DNA of 64,000 nucleotides from Myceligenerans indicum. Lineage in GTDB: Bacteria; Actinomycetota; Actinomycetes; Actinomycetales; Cellulomonadaceae. Under the pieces are notes generated by a model. It saw only the letters and a list, made by a program, of their open reading frames with translations. It searched no databases and was not told where the DNA came from. Below, one piece after another: positions 8,031 to 17,424 of the stretch (positions within the stretch are counted from its first letter, which is position 1; each line of letters opens with the position of its first letter). The translations under genes and the position numbers were made by a program. The stretch lies in NCBI RefSeq assembly GCF_016742955.1, contig NZ_JABBYC010000001.1, forward strand, positions 310,001 through 374,000, read 5' to 3'.

Positions 8031-9338
8031 TCAGCCGTGCTCCTTGAGGTCGTTCTCGTCGCCGATGAAGTCGATGACCTCGTCGTTGACGCCGTCCTGG
8101 TTCATGTCGGCTCTGCGGGTGCGGTGCGTGTCCCAGCGGAGCGTGATCGCGCCGAGGCAGGCCGCCAGGACCGACCCGATGAGGATCGCGATCGTCGCGC
8201 CGTCGGCATACTGGTCGTCGCCGAAGGACAGCTCGCCGATCAGCAACGACACCGTGAAGCCGATGCCCGCCAGCATGCCCACCGGCAGCAGGTCCCGCAC
8301 GCCGATCCCGATCGCAAGCCGCAGCGGCGTCAGGCGGGTCACGAGCCACGTGGTGCCGAGGACCCCGATGACCTTCCCGGCGACGAGCCCCACCACGATC
8401 GCGGGCACGACCGGTTGTCCGAGCAGCGCCGCGACGCCGTCGCCGTCGACCAGCGACACCCCGGCGGCGAAGAACGCGAAGATCGGCAGGGCGATGCCGG
8501 ACGACGACGGCCGCAGCCGGTGCTCGTAGGCGTGGGTGCGGGACTCCGCCTCCCCGTGCATCGCCACGGCGGGAACGAGGAATCCGCACAGCACACCGGC
8601 GACGGTGGCGTGCACGCCCGACATGTGCATGAAGGTCCAGGCGAGCAGCGCGAGCGGCACCAGGAGCCACCAGCGCGGCCTCCGGGACCTGACGTGCCAG
8701 CCGAACAGCGCCACGCAGGCCAGTGCGGCCAGCAGCGGCCACCAGTGGATCTCTTCCGTGTAGAAGATCGCGATGACGGTGATCGCCAGGAGGTCGTCGA
8801 CGACGGCCAGCGTGAGCAGGAAAGTGCGGATCGAGGTGGGCAGGCCCCTCCCGAAGACGGCAAGCACTGCCAGCGCGAAGGCGATGTCGGTCGCCGTCGG
8901 GATCGCCCAGCCGTCCAGCATCACGCCGCCGTGGGCGCCCAGGGCGTAGATCACCGCCACATACAGCAGCGCCGGCAGCGCCATGCCGCCCACGGCGGCG
9001 ATCATCGGGACACCGGCTTCCTTCGGGCTGCGCAGGCTCCCGGCCACGAACTCGTGCTTGAGCTCCACGCCGACCACGAAGAAGAAGAGCGCGAGCAGAC
9101 CGTCCGCCGCCCAGTCGCCGAGCGTCAGGTGCAGATGGACCGGAAGGCCGAACACCTCGTCCGGCCCGACGCTGGTCTGTGCCAGTGCCTGATAGGCCTC
9201 CCGCCACGGGGAGTTGGCCCACAGCAGGGCAAGGACCGCCGCCCCGATGAGAAGGGCTCCGCTGGTCGTCTCCCGGGTCACCCACCTGCGGAGCCTGGGG
9301 ATGGGGCCGGGGGCCTCGACGGTGGCGGATGTGGTCAC
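8031..9338 (-). CDS. nhaA: Na+/H+ antiporter NhaA
   Basis: A 435-residue NhaA antiporter that exports Na+ (or Li+) in exchange for protons at the inner membrane. Visible signatures are the first helix GALLIGAAVLALLWANSPW, FFFVVGVELKHEF, AIPTATDIAFALAVLAVFG and the ion-binding double aspartate in LAVVDDLLAI. The GTG start at 9338 has TAAGGAG about seven bases upstream. The C-terminus ends in an acidic tail (NQDGVNDEVIDF then GDENDLKEHG) beyond the usual transporter core. A second putative cation transporter operon lies just upstream on the same strand. Confidence 0.93.
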   Translation of the reverse strand: MTTSATVEAPGPIPRLRRWVTRETTSGALLIGAAVLALLWANSPWREAYQALAQTSVGPDEVFGLPVHLHLTLGDWAADGLLALFFFVVGVELKHEFVAGSLRSPKEAGVPMIAAVGGMALPALLYVAVIYALGAHGGVMLDGWAIPTATDIAFALAVLAVFGRGLPTSIRTFLLTLAVVDDLLAITVIAIFYTEEIHWWPLLAALACVALFGWHVRSRRPRWWLLVPLALLAWTFMHMSGVHATVAGVLCGFLVPAVAMHGEAESRTHAYEHRLRPSSSGIALPIFAFFAAGVSLVDGDGVAALLGQPVVPAIVVGLVAGKVIGVLGTTWLVTRLTPLRLAIGIGVRDLLPVGMLAGIGFTVSLLIGELSFGDDQYADGATIAILIGSVLAACLGAITLRWDTHRTRRADMNQDGVNDEVIDFIGDENDLKEHG

Positions 9339-9557
9339 GCAGACTCCTTACACGACGGTGAACAGCGCAATTGCCGCGCTCTTGTCGACCAGGGGTCACC
9401 GGGCGCCGGTTCGATCACAGGGCCGGCGGATGCTGCCTTCCGGCCGGCCAGGATTCTCTGCGCTCCGTCAAGAACGATAGCAGGCAGGGGGTGTTCCGGA
9501 CCTGCGGTCTGCGGACGCCGCGGGCCGGGCAGGCGGACTGTCGTCGGCTGAACAGGG

Positions 9558-10844
9558 TCAGGCATACCAGCGCAGCCAGACATAGGCGGCGCTGATCGCG
9601 ACAGTGATGGCGGTGGTGATCAGACCGTACTTGGTGAACTGCCAGAAGGTGATGTGGTGCCCGTTGCGCTGCGCGATGCCGAGCGCGACGACGTTGGCGC
9701 TGGCACCGATGGCCGTCGCGTTGCCGCCGAGGTCGGCTCCCAGCGCGAGCGCCCACCACAGAGGTTGCGCGGCGTCGCCTCCCGCCGAGACGAGGTCGGA
9801 GGTGAGCGGCGCCATGGTGGCGACGTACGGGATGTTGTCGATGATGCCCGACAGAGCGGCGGACCCGACGACGAGCCCGGTCGCGCCGGCCGCCCAGTTG
9901 TCGCCGATCGCCTCGACCGCCAGCCCGCCCAGCATCTCGATGATCCCGAGGTTGACCAGGGAGCCCACCATGACGAAGAGGCCCGCGAAGAACAGCAGGG
10001 TCTCCCACTCGACGTCACCGAAGATCCTGCGGGGTTCCGGGCGGGCGAGCAGGATCAGCACACCAGCACCGAGAAGGGCCACGATCGACGGTGCCAGGTG
10101 GGTGATCCGGCTGGTGAGGAACCCGGCCAGGACCAGGCCGATGACGACGAGCGACATGACCAGCAGGCGCCGGTCGCGGATCGTGTCCCGCTCGCGCAGC
10201 GCCATGACCTTGGCCGCGCGCTCGGGGTCGTACCGCAGGCGGCGGCCGAACATCAGCCAGACCAGGCCGATCAGCACGACGATCAGGATGAGCACGATCG
10301 GGCCCAGCGCGCCCGCGAAGTCGGCGAAGCCCAGCCCTCCGCGGCTCCCGATGATCAGGTTCGGCGGATCGCCGATCAGGGTCGAGGTGCCACCGATGTT
10401 GCTGGCCATCACCTCGGTGATGATGTACGGCACCGCGGGAACGGCGAGCCGCTGGCACACCAGCAGGGTGACGGGGACGATGAGGAGCACCGTCGTCACG
10501 TTGTCGAGCAGCGCGGACAGGACGGCGGTGATCGTCGCGAACATCGCCAGGATGAAGAACGGCCGGCCACGGGCCACCTTCGCGGACCAGACCGCGACAT
10601 ACTCGAACATCCCGCTGTGCCGGGCGATGCCGACGATGATCATCATGCCCAGGAGCAGGAAGATGACGTCCCAGTCGACGCCGGAGTCGTGGCTGTAGAA
10701 CGTGTGCTCGGCGTCGGTCGCGCCGATCAGCACCATGAGGGCCGCGCCGGTGAGCGTGACCGGCACCTTGGGCAGCTTCTCGGTCGCGATGAAGACATAG
10801 GCGGTCAGGAAGATCCCGACCGCGGCAACGATCTGCCAGGTCAC
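9558..10844 (-). CDS. ArsB/NhaD-type ion transporter (SLC13-like permease)
   Basis: A 428-residue permease of the ion-transporter superfamily that includes ArsB, NhaD and CitMHS. It keeps the repeated re-entrant motifs: ALLDNVTTVLLIVPVTLL with ASNIGGTSTLIGDPPNLIIG in the first half, and GIIDNIPYVATM with GADLGGNATAIGASANVV in the second. The substrate is not decided by these motifs; Na+, dicarboxylate or arsenite are options. No arsenic genes are present, and nhaA is next door, which favours Na+. Its GTG start overlaps the stop of the CBS-domain gene by four bases. Confidence 0.85.
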   Translation of the reverse strand: MTWQIVAAVGIFLTAYVFIATEKLPKVPVTLTGAALMVLIGATDAEHTFYSHDSGVDWDVIFLLLGMMIIVGIARHSGMFEYVAVWSAKVARGRPFFILAMFATITAVLSALLDNVTTVLLIVPVTLLVCQRLAVPAVPYIITEVMASNIGGTSTLIGDPPNLIIGSRGGLGFADFAGALGPIVLILIVVLIGLVWLMFGRRLRYDPERAAKVMALRERDTIRDRRLLVMSLVVIGLVLAGFLTSRITHLAPSIVALLGAGVLILLARPEPRRIFGDVEWETLLFFAGLFVMVGSLVNLGIIEMLGGLAVEAIGDNWAAGATGLVVGSAALSGIIDNIPYVATMAPLTSDLVSAGGDAAQPLWWALALGADLGGNATAIGASANVVALGIAQRNGHHITFWQFTKYGLITTAITVAISAAYVWLRWYA

Positions 10845-11314
10845 GCGACACCGCCGTCCGCGGCGCGCGCGATCAGGGCGTCGAGGACGGCGGGCAGCAG
10901 CACGAACCGATGCGTGATGCCTTCGCCGCTCAGCCGGAGGATCTGCGTCTTCTCGGCGACCATCAGGCTGGCGGTTTCCAGGAGGGTGGCTTCGGACTCG
11001 ATCTCGGGTACGCCGCGCACGCCCAGATCGCCGGAGTCGATGGCGTCCCCGAGCGTCCGCGAGTCCGCGTCGGCGAAGAGGTCGGACAGCGCTGTGTCGT
11101 CGAGCAGGTGGGCGAGGGTCGGGTCATCGACGACGTAGCCGGGCAGGACCTGCCGGGTGACTTCCAGGGAGGAGACGACCGCCTCGACCCCGTCGTGGTT
11201 GCCGGTGATCACGACGGCGACCAGGTCGTGCTCGGCGATCAGGCGGAAGGCATCGGTGATGCTGCTGGTGCGTGGGAGCAGCGGCAGGGTGACGGCGATT
11301 TCGGACACGTGCAA
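10841..11314 (-). CDS. CBS-domain protein coupled to the permease
   Basis: A small protein of about 157 residues made of two CBS-like repeats (SSITDAFRLIAEHDLVAVVI and ATLLETASLMVAEKTQILRL). CBS pairs bind adenosine nucleotides and gate transporters and channels. The stop overlaps the permease start as GTGA, so the two are made together and a regulatory subunit role is inferred. The TTG at 11314 is preferred because GAGG sits eight bases upstream; GTG at 11308 is the alternative, and the frame is open to 11368 through the conserved leader element. Confidence 0.75.
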   Translation of the reverse strand: MHVSEIAVTLPLLPRTSSITDAFRLIAEHDLVAVVITGNHDGVEAVVSSLEVTRQVLPGYVVDDPTLAHLLDDTALSDLFADADSRTLGDAIDSGDLGVRGVPEIESEATLLETASLMVAEKTQILRLSGEGITHRFVLLPAVLDALIARAADGGVA

Positions 11315-11344
11315 GGCAGGATCCTCAAGGGGTCGACGACGGGA

Positions 11345-11369
11345 CGCCGACCAGACTTCCCGGCACACC
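11345..11369 (-). ncRNA. candidate leader element, copy 1 (CBS/permease operon)
   Basis: On the minus strand the 25 bases read GGTGTGCCGGGAAG, a variable T, then CTGGTCGGCG. The same 25 bases with one change occur at 24304-24328. A TAAAAT hexamer ends eight bases upstream (11383-11378), so the element would begin close to the transcript's 5' end. Position next to cation transporters suggests a metal-ion riboswitch-like leader; this is inference and the structure was not modelled. Confidence 0.45.
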
Positions 11370-11377
11370 TGTCCCGA

Positions 11378-11383
11378 ATTTTA
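11378..11383 (-). promoter_or_regulatory. putative -10 element of the CBS/permease operon
   Basis: TAAAAT on the minus strand, eight bases before the conserved leader element and in an AT-rich patch unusual for this window. Confidence 0.5.
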
Positions 11384-11467
11384 TCGTGCTTTGCGCGGGT
11401 GCCGTGCCGCACGGAGGGCACGGCCGCGCCCTGCCAGTGGTTCACCCTCCCACGAGACTGCTGCTGG

Positions 11468-12025
11468 TCAAGAAAGGTCCTGGAGCATCTCCCTGAGTCG
11501 CGTGATCGTGTTCCAGTTGCGGGCGGTCATCGTGGTGCCCGCGGCCTTGTCGAGGACGGCGGTGGTGAGCTTGGAGCGCCCGATCCCGTCGACGTAGTGC
11601 ACGTAGACGACGCCGGCGGCCACGCCGAGGTGTTCGCGTCCGGGGTGGCGGAGGTCGAGCTGGGCGATCCCTGTCTCGTCGACCTCGCCGAACGGCACAT
11701 GGACCTGCAGGCGGGACGGGTCGTCGCGGGCGGCGGCGGGGAATGGGTTCGCGGCGCCGATCGCGCGGAGCCGGTCCGCGGTCAGCGCAAGGGCGGGCAC
11801 CTCGGTGCCGATGCGTTCCGCCAGGCGGGCCGAGAGGAGGTCCGCGATGTCGCCGGGCAGGTCGGCGTTCGACGTTCCTGGCGTGAGGACCACGTTTCCA
11901 CTGTTGAGCAAGGTGCGGACGTCGGCGAAGCCGGCGTCGAGGGCGGCGCCGCGGAGGTCGGACGCGGACACGCGACGGTGCGGCCCGAGATTCACCCCGC
12001 GGAGCAGGACGACGAATGCAGCCAT
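11468..12025 (-). CDS. DUF1697 family protein
   Basis: A 185-residue protein starting AAFVVLLRGVNLGPHRRV after the methionine. The phrases LLRGVNLG, LLNSGNVVLTP, VHYVDGIGRSKLT and TTMTARNWNTITRL are characteristic of DUF1697, a family of unknown function common in soil bacteria. ATG 12025 is preferred over the longer frame to 12061, because the family begins at this FVVLLRGVN strand. It is divergent from the PhoH-type gene across a 379-base gap. Confidence 0.8.
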   Translation of the reverse strand: MAAFVVLLRGVNLGPHRRVSASDLRGAALDAGFADVRTLLNSGNVVLTPGTSNADLPGDIADLLSARLAERIGTEVPALALTADRLRAIGAANPFPAAARDDPSRLQVHVPFGEVDETGIAQLDLRHPGREHLGVAAGVVYVHYVDGIGRSKLTTAVLDKAAGTTMTARNWNTITRLREMLQDLS

Positions 12026-12404
12026 CCGGATATCTTGTCGGATCGATCCGATGTTCGCCATCCCCGTCAGGGGAAGAATTCGACCACCTGCACGCCATAA
12101 GTTGACTACTTCTTGGCATTAAGGCCAAGTAGTTACAAAGATGTGAACAGTATGTGACATCTGGCGACGCGACCGGGCCAGGGGCTGGTCAGAAGTTCCA
12201 CGGCGGCGTACGTTCACGAATCAAGGACGGCACCCAGTCGTCCTTCGGGAGGCCACCTATGGAGTTACTGCTCCGTGGAGAGGGTCGATCCCGGCCCTGC
12301 GCCGCGGCAGCGAGCGCCAGGGGCGGGCCGACCGCTCATCCACCAGCTTCGTGATCGACGACGCGGGCTGCGAAGGCGCTACGGCGCCGGAGGGAGCAGA
12401 TGCC
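12026..12404. promoter_or_regulatory. long divergent intergenic region before the PIN-PhoH gene
   Basis: This 379-base stretch contains an AT-rich patch (12100-12160) with TTGACT at 12102, an imperfect dyad ACTACTTCTTGGC / GCCAAGTAGT (12105-12134), and a repeated ATGTGA (12141 and 12152). A hairpin AAGGACG (12223-12229) / CGTCCTT (12239-12245) follows. A 66-codon frame (12154-12354) ends in a GTGA overlap with an alternative GTG for the PhoH gene. Nothing here matches a riboswitch I recognise. Confidence 0.35.
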
Positions 12405-13781
12405 ATGACCCGAAACACCGCCACCTCCCAGATCGACACGGCCGGGGACGACTCCTCGGCCGGAGACGATCGCCGTACGTTCGTCGTCGACACCTCAGTA
12501 CTTCTGAGCGACCCGCGAGCCATGTTCCGGTTCGCCGAGCACGACGTGGTCCTGCCCGTCGTGGTCATCACCGAGCTCGAGTCCAAGCGGCACCACGCCG
12601 AACTCGGCTACTTCGCCCGCAGCGCCCTGCGGCTGCTCGACGGGCTGCGGGTGCGGCACGGCCGCCTCGACGCGCCCGTGCCCGTGGGTGCCAGCGGCGG
12701 CACTCTCCGGGTCGAGCTCAACCACATCGACCCGGCCGTCCTGCCCGCCGGGTTCCGTCTCGGGGACAACGACACCCGCATCCTGTCCGTGGCCGCGAAC
12801 CTCGCGGCCGAGGGTGCGAACGTGACCGTGGTCTCCAAGGACCTGCCGATGCGGGTCAAGGCGTCGGCGGTGGGGCTGGCCGCCGAGGAGTACCGCGCGC
12901 AGCTCGCCGTCGAGTCGGGCTGGACGGGTATGCGGGAGCTCGACGTGAGCGACGAGCAGATGTCCGAGCTGTGGGACTCCGAGAGCCTCGACCTGACCGA
13001 GATCGACCCCGGCGCGGTGGAGGCCGCCGGGCAGCTGGTGGTGCACACCGGGACCGTGGTCCATGCGCCGGGCGGGTCCGCGCTCGGGAGGGTCACGGCG
13101 GACAAGCGGGTGCGGCTGGTGCGCGGGGACCAGGAGGTGTTCGGGGTGCACGGGCGATCCGCCGAGCAGCGCATCGCCATCGACCTGCTCCTGGACGAGG
13201 AGATCGGGATCGTCTCGCTCGGCGGGCGGGCGGGGACCGGGAAGTCGGCGCTCGCCCTGTGTGCCGGGCTGGAATCGGTGCTCGAGCGGCGCCAGCACCG
13301 CAAGGTCGTGGTGTTCCGTCCGGTGTACGCCGTGGGCGGGCAGGAGCTCGGCTATCTGCCCGGTACCGAGGCGGAGAAGATGAACCCGTGGGGGCAGGCC
13401 GTGTACGACACCCTGGAGGCGCTCGTCTCCAAGGATGTCGTGGACGAGGTGATCAGCCGCGAGATGCTCGAGGTGCTGCCGCTGACGCACGTGCGCGGGC
13501 GGTCCCTGCACGATGCCTTCGTCATCGTCGACGAGGCGCAGTCCCTGGAGCGGAACGTCCTGCTCACGGTGCTGTCCAGGATCGGGCAGAACGCGCGGGT
13601 GGTGCTGACGCACGACGTCGCGCAGCGGGACAACCTCCGTGTCGGCCGGCACGACGGCGTCGCCGCGGTCATCGAGGCGCTCAAGGGGCATCCGCTGTTC
13701 GCGCACGTGACGCTGACGCGCTCCGAGCGGTCCCCGGTGGCGGCGCTGGTGACGGACATGCTGGAGAAGCTCGAGGTGTGA
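12405..13781 (+). CDS. PIN-domain/PhoH-like ATPase
   Basis: A 458-residue fusion of an N-terminal PIN ribonuclease domain ([24 protein letters not shown]; acidic residues near LGDNDTRIL) with a C-terminal PhoH ATPase domain. The Walker [14 protein letters not shown] is near residue 273 and the Walker B is VIVDEAQ. This is the architecture of mycobacterial PhoH2, reported as an RNA helicase/ribonuclease; here that activity is inferred from family. The ATG at 12405 follows GGAGGGAG, though an upstream in-frame GTG at 12351 would add 18 residues. Confidence 0.9.
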   Translation: MTRNTATSQIDTAGDDSSAGDDRRTFVVDTSVLLSDPRAMFRFAEHDVVLPVVVITELESKRHHAELGYFARSALRLLDGLRVRHGRLDAPVPVGASGGTLRVELNHIDPAVLPAGFRLGDNDTRILSVAANLAAEGANVTVVSKDLPMRVKASAVGLAAEEYRAQLAVESGWTGMRELDVSDEQMSELWDSESLDLTEIDPGAVEAAGQLVVHTGTVVHAPGGSALGRVTADKRVRLVRGDQEVFGVHGRSAEQRIAIDLLLDEEIGIVSLGGRAGTGKSALALCAGLESVLERRQHRKVVVFRPVYAVGGQELGYLPGTEAEKMNPWGQAVYDTLEALVSKDVVDEVISREMLEVLPLTHVRGRSLHDAFVIVDEAQSLERNVLLTVLSRIGQNARVVLTHDVAQRDNLRVGRHDGVAAVIEALKGHPLFAHVTLTRSERSPVAALVTDMLEKLEV

Positions 13782-13859
13782 CGTGTGCCAAGGGGCGCGC
13801 TGCCGGAGGGGAGTTCCCGCCTCACGGGTCCGGTGGCGCGCCTCTTCGGCGGGCGTGGA

Positions 13860-13886
13860 CGAGCCGCCGGAGTTGCCGGCGGCTCG
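13860..13886. terminator. hairpin between the PhoH gene and fumC
   Basis: Perfect 11-bp arms CGAGCCGCCGG (13860-13870) and CCGGCGGCTCG (13876-13886) with a five-base loop AGTTG, between convergent genes. Confidence 0.75.
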
Positions 13887-13895
13887 CCCGTGGCC

Positions 13896-15335
13896 TCAGG
13901 CCTGGGGCGGGCGCGTCATCTTCAGCACGTCGAGCGCCTCGTCGAGCTGTGCCTCGGTGACCTCGCCGCGCTCGACGAAGCCGAGGTCGATCACGGCCTC
14001 GCGGACGGTGATCTTGTTGGCCACGGAGTGCTTGGCGATCTTCGCGGCGGCCTCGTACCCGATCACGCGGTTCAGCGGCGTGACGATGGACGGCGACGAC
14101 CCGGCCAGGGCGGCGGCCCGCTCGACGTTCGCCGTGACGCCCGAGACCGTCTTGTCCGCGAGCACCCGTGAGGCGTTCGACAGGAGCCGGATCGACTCGA
14201 GCACACCCTGGGCGATGACGGGGATCTGCACGTTCAGCTCGAACGTGCCCGACGCCCCCGCCCAGGCCACGGTCGCGTCGTTGCCGATCACGCGGGCGCC
14301 GACCATGAGCACGGCCTCCGGGATCACCGGGTTCACCTTGCCGGGCATGATCGACGACCCGGGCTGCAGGTCCGGCAGCGAGATCTCACCGAGGCCGGTG
14401 TTGGGGCCGGAGCCCATCCAGCGCAGGTCGTTGCAGATCTTCGTGATCGACACGGCGATGGTGCGCAGCGCGCCGCTGAGCTCCACGAGTCCGTCGCGTG
14501 CGGACTGCGCCTCGAAGTGGTCACGGGCTTCGGTGATCGGCAGGCCCGTGTCCTGCGCGAGCAGTTCGATGACTCGCTGAGGGAAGCCGGCGGGCGTGTT
14601 GATGCCGGTCCCGACGGCGGTGCCGCCCTGTGGAACCTCGGCCGCGCGGGGGAGCGCGGCCTCGACGCGCTCGATGCCGTAGCGCACCGCCGCCGCGTAG
14701 CCGCCGAACTCCTGGCCGAGCGTCACGGGCGTGGCGTCCATGAGGTGGGTGCGCCCGGACTTGACCACCTCCGCGAACTCCTCCGACTTGGCGGTCAGCG
14801 CCTCCGAGAGGTGCCGCAGGGCCGGCACCAGGTCGTTCACGATGCCCGAGGTCGCGGCGACGTGCACCGAGGTGGGGAACACGTCGTTGGACGACTGGGA
14901 CGCGTTGACGTGGTCGTTCGGGTGCACCTCGCGGCCCAGGGCCTGCGTGGCGAGGGTGGCCAGCACCTCGTTCGTGTTCATGTTCGACGACGTGCCCGAC
15001 CCGGTCTGGTACACGTCGACCGGGAAGTGGGAGTCGAACTCACCGGAGGCCACACGGTCCGCGGCCGCGACGATCGCGTCGGCGACGTCCTGGTCGAGCA
15101 CGCCCAACTCGGCGTTGGCGCGGGCGGCGGCCTTCTTCACCCGGGCGAGCGCCTCGATGTGCGCCCGCTCCAGGGGTGTGCCGGAGATCGGGAAGTTCTG
15201 CACGGCGCGCTGCGTCTGCGCGCGGTACAGAGCGTCCTTCGGGACGCGGACCTCCCCCATCGTGTCGTGCTCGATGCGGTACTCGGTCTCCTCGGCGGCG
15301 CCGGACGGCGCGGGGACGGCGGTGTCGGAACTCAT
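13896..15335 (-). CDS. fumC: fumarate hydratase class II
   Basis: A 479-residue class II fumarase converting fumarate and L-malate in the citric acid cycle. It carries the superfamily signature [16 protein letters not shown] (catalytic serine loop), the [16 protein letters not shown] segment, [18 protein letters not shown], and the substrate-site loop [17 protein letters not shown]. Length and all motifs are normal for FumC rather than aspartase or argininosuccinate lyase. It appears to be a single-gene transcript, with a hairpin after its stop. Confidence 0.95.
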   Translation of the reverse strand: MSSDTAVPAPSGAAEETEYRIEHDTMGEVRVPKDALYRAQTQRAVQNFPISGTPLERAHIEALARVKKAAARANAELGVLDQDVADAIVAAADRVASGEFDSHFPVDVYQTGSGTSSNMNTNEVLATLATQALGREVHPNDHVNASQSSNDVFPTSVHVAATSGIVNDLVPALRHLSEALTAKSEEFAEVVKSGRTHLMDATPVTLGQEFGGYAAAVRYGIERVEAALPRAAEVPQGGTAVGTGINTPAGFPQRVIELLAQDTGLPITEARDHFEAQSARDGLVELSGALRTIAVSITKICNDLRWMGSGPNTGLGEISLPDLQPGSSIMPGKVNPVIPEAVLMVGARVIGNDATVAWAGASGTFELNVQIPVIAQGVLESIRLLSNASRVLADKTVSGVTANVERAAALAGSSPSIVTPLNRVIGYEAAAKIAKHSVANKITVREAVIDLGFVERGEVTEAQLDEALDVLKMTRPPQA

Positions 15336-15408
15336 GGCTCTATCGTGCCGCAGCCTGGTCGCGGCGACGTGTCCGAGCGCGTGACTCGTGTCACCTCCCC
15401 GCCCGGCC

Positions 15409-16068
15409 TCACGCCGCCGGCTCCTCCCCGACGTCCCCGAGTGCGTGGACCAGTCGAGCTGCCCCGTCCGACAGGTCGTACTCCACGCCGACCACGGCGC
15501 ACCGGCCCGCCGCGACGGCCGAGGCCAGTCCCGCCGAGTATCCGTGCAACATCCCCACCGTGTGCTTCACGTGCTCCCGGCGCAGCACGTCCGGGTCGGA
15601 CAGCGCGGCCACGTCCGTCCCCGGATCGCCGGAGGTGATGTTCACGATCGACGGGATGACGCGGTCCACCACAGCCCGCACGAACCCGCCCTGCTGCTCA
15701 CCTGTCGCCAGGGTGTGCGCGGCCGCAGCCACGGCACCGCACGAGTCGTGCCCCAGCACCACGACCAGTGACGCCCCGAGCACGTCCACCCCGTACTCGA
15801 TCGAGCCGATCACCGTCGTGTCCAGCACGTGCCCCGCGGTGCGGACCACGAAGACGTCGCCCAGCCCCTGGTCGAAGATGATCTCCGCGGCCACGCGCGA
15901 GTCGGAGCAACCGAAGATCACCGTGTGCGGATGCTGGGCGGCCGTCAGTTCCGCCCGCCGGGCGGCGTTCTGGGACGGATGGGCGGGCGAGTCGTTCACG
16001 AACCTGTCGTTGCCCGTGCGCAGCTGCTTCCAGGCGGTCTGTGGGGTCAGCCGTTCGATGTCGGTCAT
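15409..16068 (-). CDS. beta-class carbonic anhydrase
   Basis: A 219-residue beta-carbonic anhydrase interconverting CO2 and bicarbonate. Zinc ligands are visible in IFGCSDSRV (Cys, Asp-Arg dyad) and [10 protein letters not shown] (His and Cys). The ATG at 16068 ([15 protein letters not shown] follows) has GGAG upstream; the longer frame to 16176 runs into the sugar-kinase gene and is unlikely. It is the last gene of a three-gene minus-strand run with xseB and the pfkB-type kinase, 32 bases after the kinase stop. Confidence 0.9.
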   Translation of the reverse strand: MTDIERLTPQTAWKQLRTGNDRFVNDSPAHPSQNAARRAELTAAQHPHTVIFGCSDSRVAAEIIFDQGLGDVFVVRTAGHVLDTTVIGSIEYGVDVLGASLVVVLGHDSCGAVAAAAHTLATGEQQGGFVRAVVDRVIPSIVNITSGDPGTDVAALSDPDVLRREHVKHTVGMLHGYSAGLASAVAAGRCAVVGVEYDLSDGAARLVHALGDVGEEPAA

Positions 16069-16100
16069 GTCTCCAGTTCCCATCTGTCCAGATCCCTTGC

Positions 16101-17045
16101 CTATCCGCCGAGCTCGTCCCGCCGCGGCGGGTTGGCACCCGCACGCGACACCGTGATCGCGGCAACCGCGACACACCGTTCCAGGACGGCGGTCAGCGCC
16201 TCCGGCCCGACGGCGCGCAACGCGTCGCGCCGCGCGGCACCGAGCAGGTCATTACCCCACAGGCCGTCGATCAGCGCGCCCATGAACGAGTCCCCGGCAC
16301 CAACCGTGTCCACCACCTGGGCCGACGGCGCCTTCACCTCGACATCGCCGCCCGCGGTCAGGGCGACGGCGCCGTCACCACCCTTGGTCACCACGACGAC
16401 GGCGGGCCCCTCCTGCCCCGACGACCCGGTGGCGCCAGCGGTCAGCCAGGCCCGCGCCGCCTCGACCGGGTCCTGACCCGGGTACAGCCAGCCCAGATCC
16501 TCGTCGCTGACCTTCACGACGTCGGACAGCGCCACGAGCGCCTCGATCCGCCCGCGCGCCTCGTCCGCCGTCCCCATGATCATCGGCCGCGCGTTCGGGT
16601 CGTACGTGATCGTCGACGTCGCCCGCGCTGCCTCGAGCAGAGCCCGCACCTGACTGCTGCCCGGCTCCAGCACCGCCGCGATCGAGCCCGTGTGCACCGC
16701 CAGCGTGTCCGAACCGGCCGCCGCCCCCGGCGGAACCTGCCAGGTCATGTCGAACTCGTACGTGGCCGACCCGCCGTCGTCCAGCGTGGCGACCCCGACG
16801 CTCGTACGCTCCGCCCCGTCGCTGCCGGCGGCCAGCGCGACATCCGACTCCGCGAGCCACGCGCGCACGGAATCGCCACGTTCGTCGCGTCCCAGCCAGG
16901 TGGCGAGACGGACGTCCCGGCCCAGCCGCCCCAGCGTCAGGGCGACGTTGGCAATGCTGCCGCCCGGATGCTCGGCCACGGAACCGTCCGGGCGATGGAC
17001 CACATCGACCAGGGACTCGCCCACGGCGAGAACATGGCTGCTCAT
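16101..17045 (-). CDS. PfkB-family carbohydrate kinase (fructokinase-like)
   Basis: A 314-residue ribokinase-family sugar kinase. The N-terminal [14 protein letters not shown] and [16 protein letters not shown] (first PfkB signature) and the C-terminal [16 protein letters not shown] with its catalytic aspartate are intact, so it should phosphorylate a sugar with ATP. The [13 protein letters not shown] type resembles fructokinases, but the substrate is not settled. Its ATG overlaps the xseB stop as ATGA, an unusual coupling of a sugar kinase with a DNA-repair subunit. Confidence 0.88.
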   Translation of the reverse strand: MSSHVLAVGESLVDVVHRPDGSVAEHPGGSIANVALTLGRLGRDVRLATWLGRDERGDSVRAWLAESDVALAAGSDGAERTSVGVATLDDGGSATYEFDMTWQVPPGAAAGSDTLAVHTGSIAAVLEPGSSQVRALLEAARATSTITYDPNARPMIMGTADEARGRIEALVALSDVVKVSDEDLGWLYPGQDPVEAARAWLTAGATGSSGQEGPAVVVVTKGGDGAVALTAGGDVEVKAPSAQVVDTVGAGDSFMGALIDGLWGNDLLGAARRDALRAVGPEALTAVLERCVAVAAITVSRAGANPPRRDELGG

Positions 17046-17320
17046 TCGGTGACCTCGCTGTCGTTCGTCGGTGTCGTCGATGCGCCGGAGCCCTCACCCG
17101 ACGCCGCCTGCGCCGCGGCGAGCCGAGCACGGGCGCCGTCGAGCCACTCCTGGCACCGCGTGGCCAGGGCCTCGCCACGTTCCCACAACGCTAGCGAGTC
17201 CTCCAGCGGCTCTCCGCCGGCTTCCAGACGCTGGACCACGCGGACGAGTTCGTCACGCGCCTCCTCGTAGGACAGGCCGGCGACGTCGGGTACGTCGGTG
17301 TTCTTGGCGTCGGTGTTCAC
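17042..17320 (-). CDS. xseB: exodeoxyribonuclease VII small subunit
   Basis: A 92-residue Xse[22 protein letters not shown] followed by [20 protein letters not shown] is the conserved helical hairpin of the family; the C-terminus is a Ser/Thr/Glu-rich tail. It joins several copies per XseA to form the single-strand exonuclease. xseA is not adjacent: it lies 7.5 kb away (24780-26045) with eight unrelated genes between, whereas the two are usually neighbours in actinobacteria. Confidence 0.9.
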   Translation of the reverse strand: MNTDAKNTDVPDVAGLSYEEARDELVRVVQRLEAGGEPLEDSLALWERGEALATRCQEWLDGARARLAAAQAASGEGSGASTTPTNDSEVTE

Positions 17321-17424
17321 GGAGAACAGTCAACAACACGTCACGGACATCCGAGCGCAGTTGTCCACAGGCAACGACCTGGAATTCGCTTGGTCTCCGG
17401 CCGGGCGGAGGCGACCATGAGTCC

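Noticed and set aside
7992..9551. 519-residue plus-strand frame over nhaA
   Set aside because: Antisense shadow of a clear NhaA gene.
12026..12404. Known riboswitch upstream of the PIN-PhoH gene
   Set aside because: No match to the conserved parts of c-di-AMP, c-di-GMP, SAM or cobalamin riboswitches that I can recognise; only a simple hairpin is visible.
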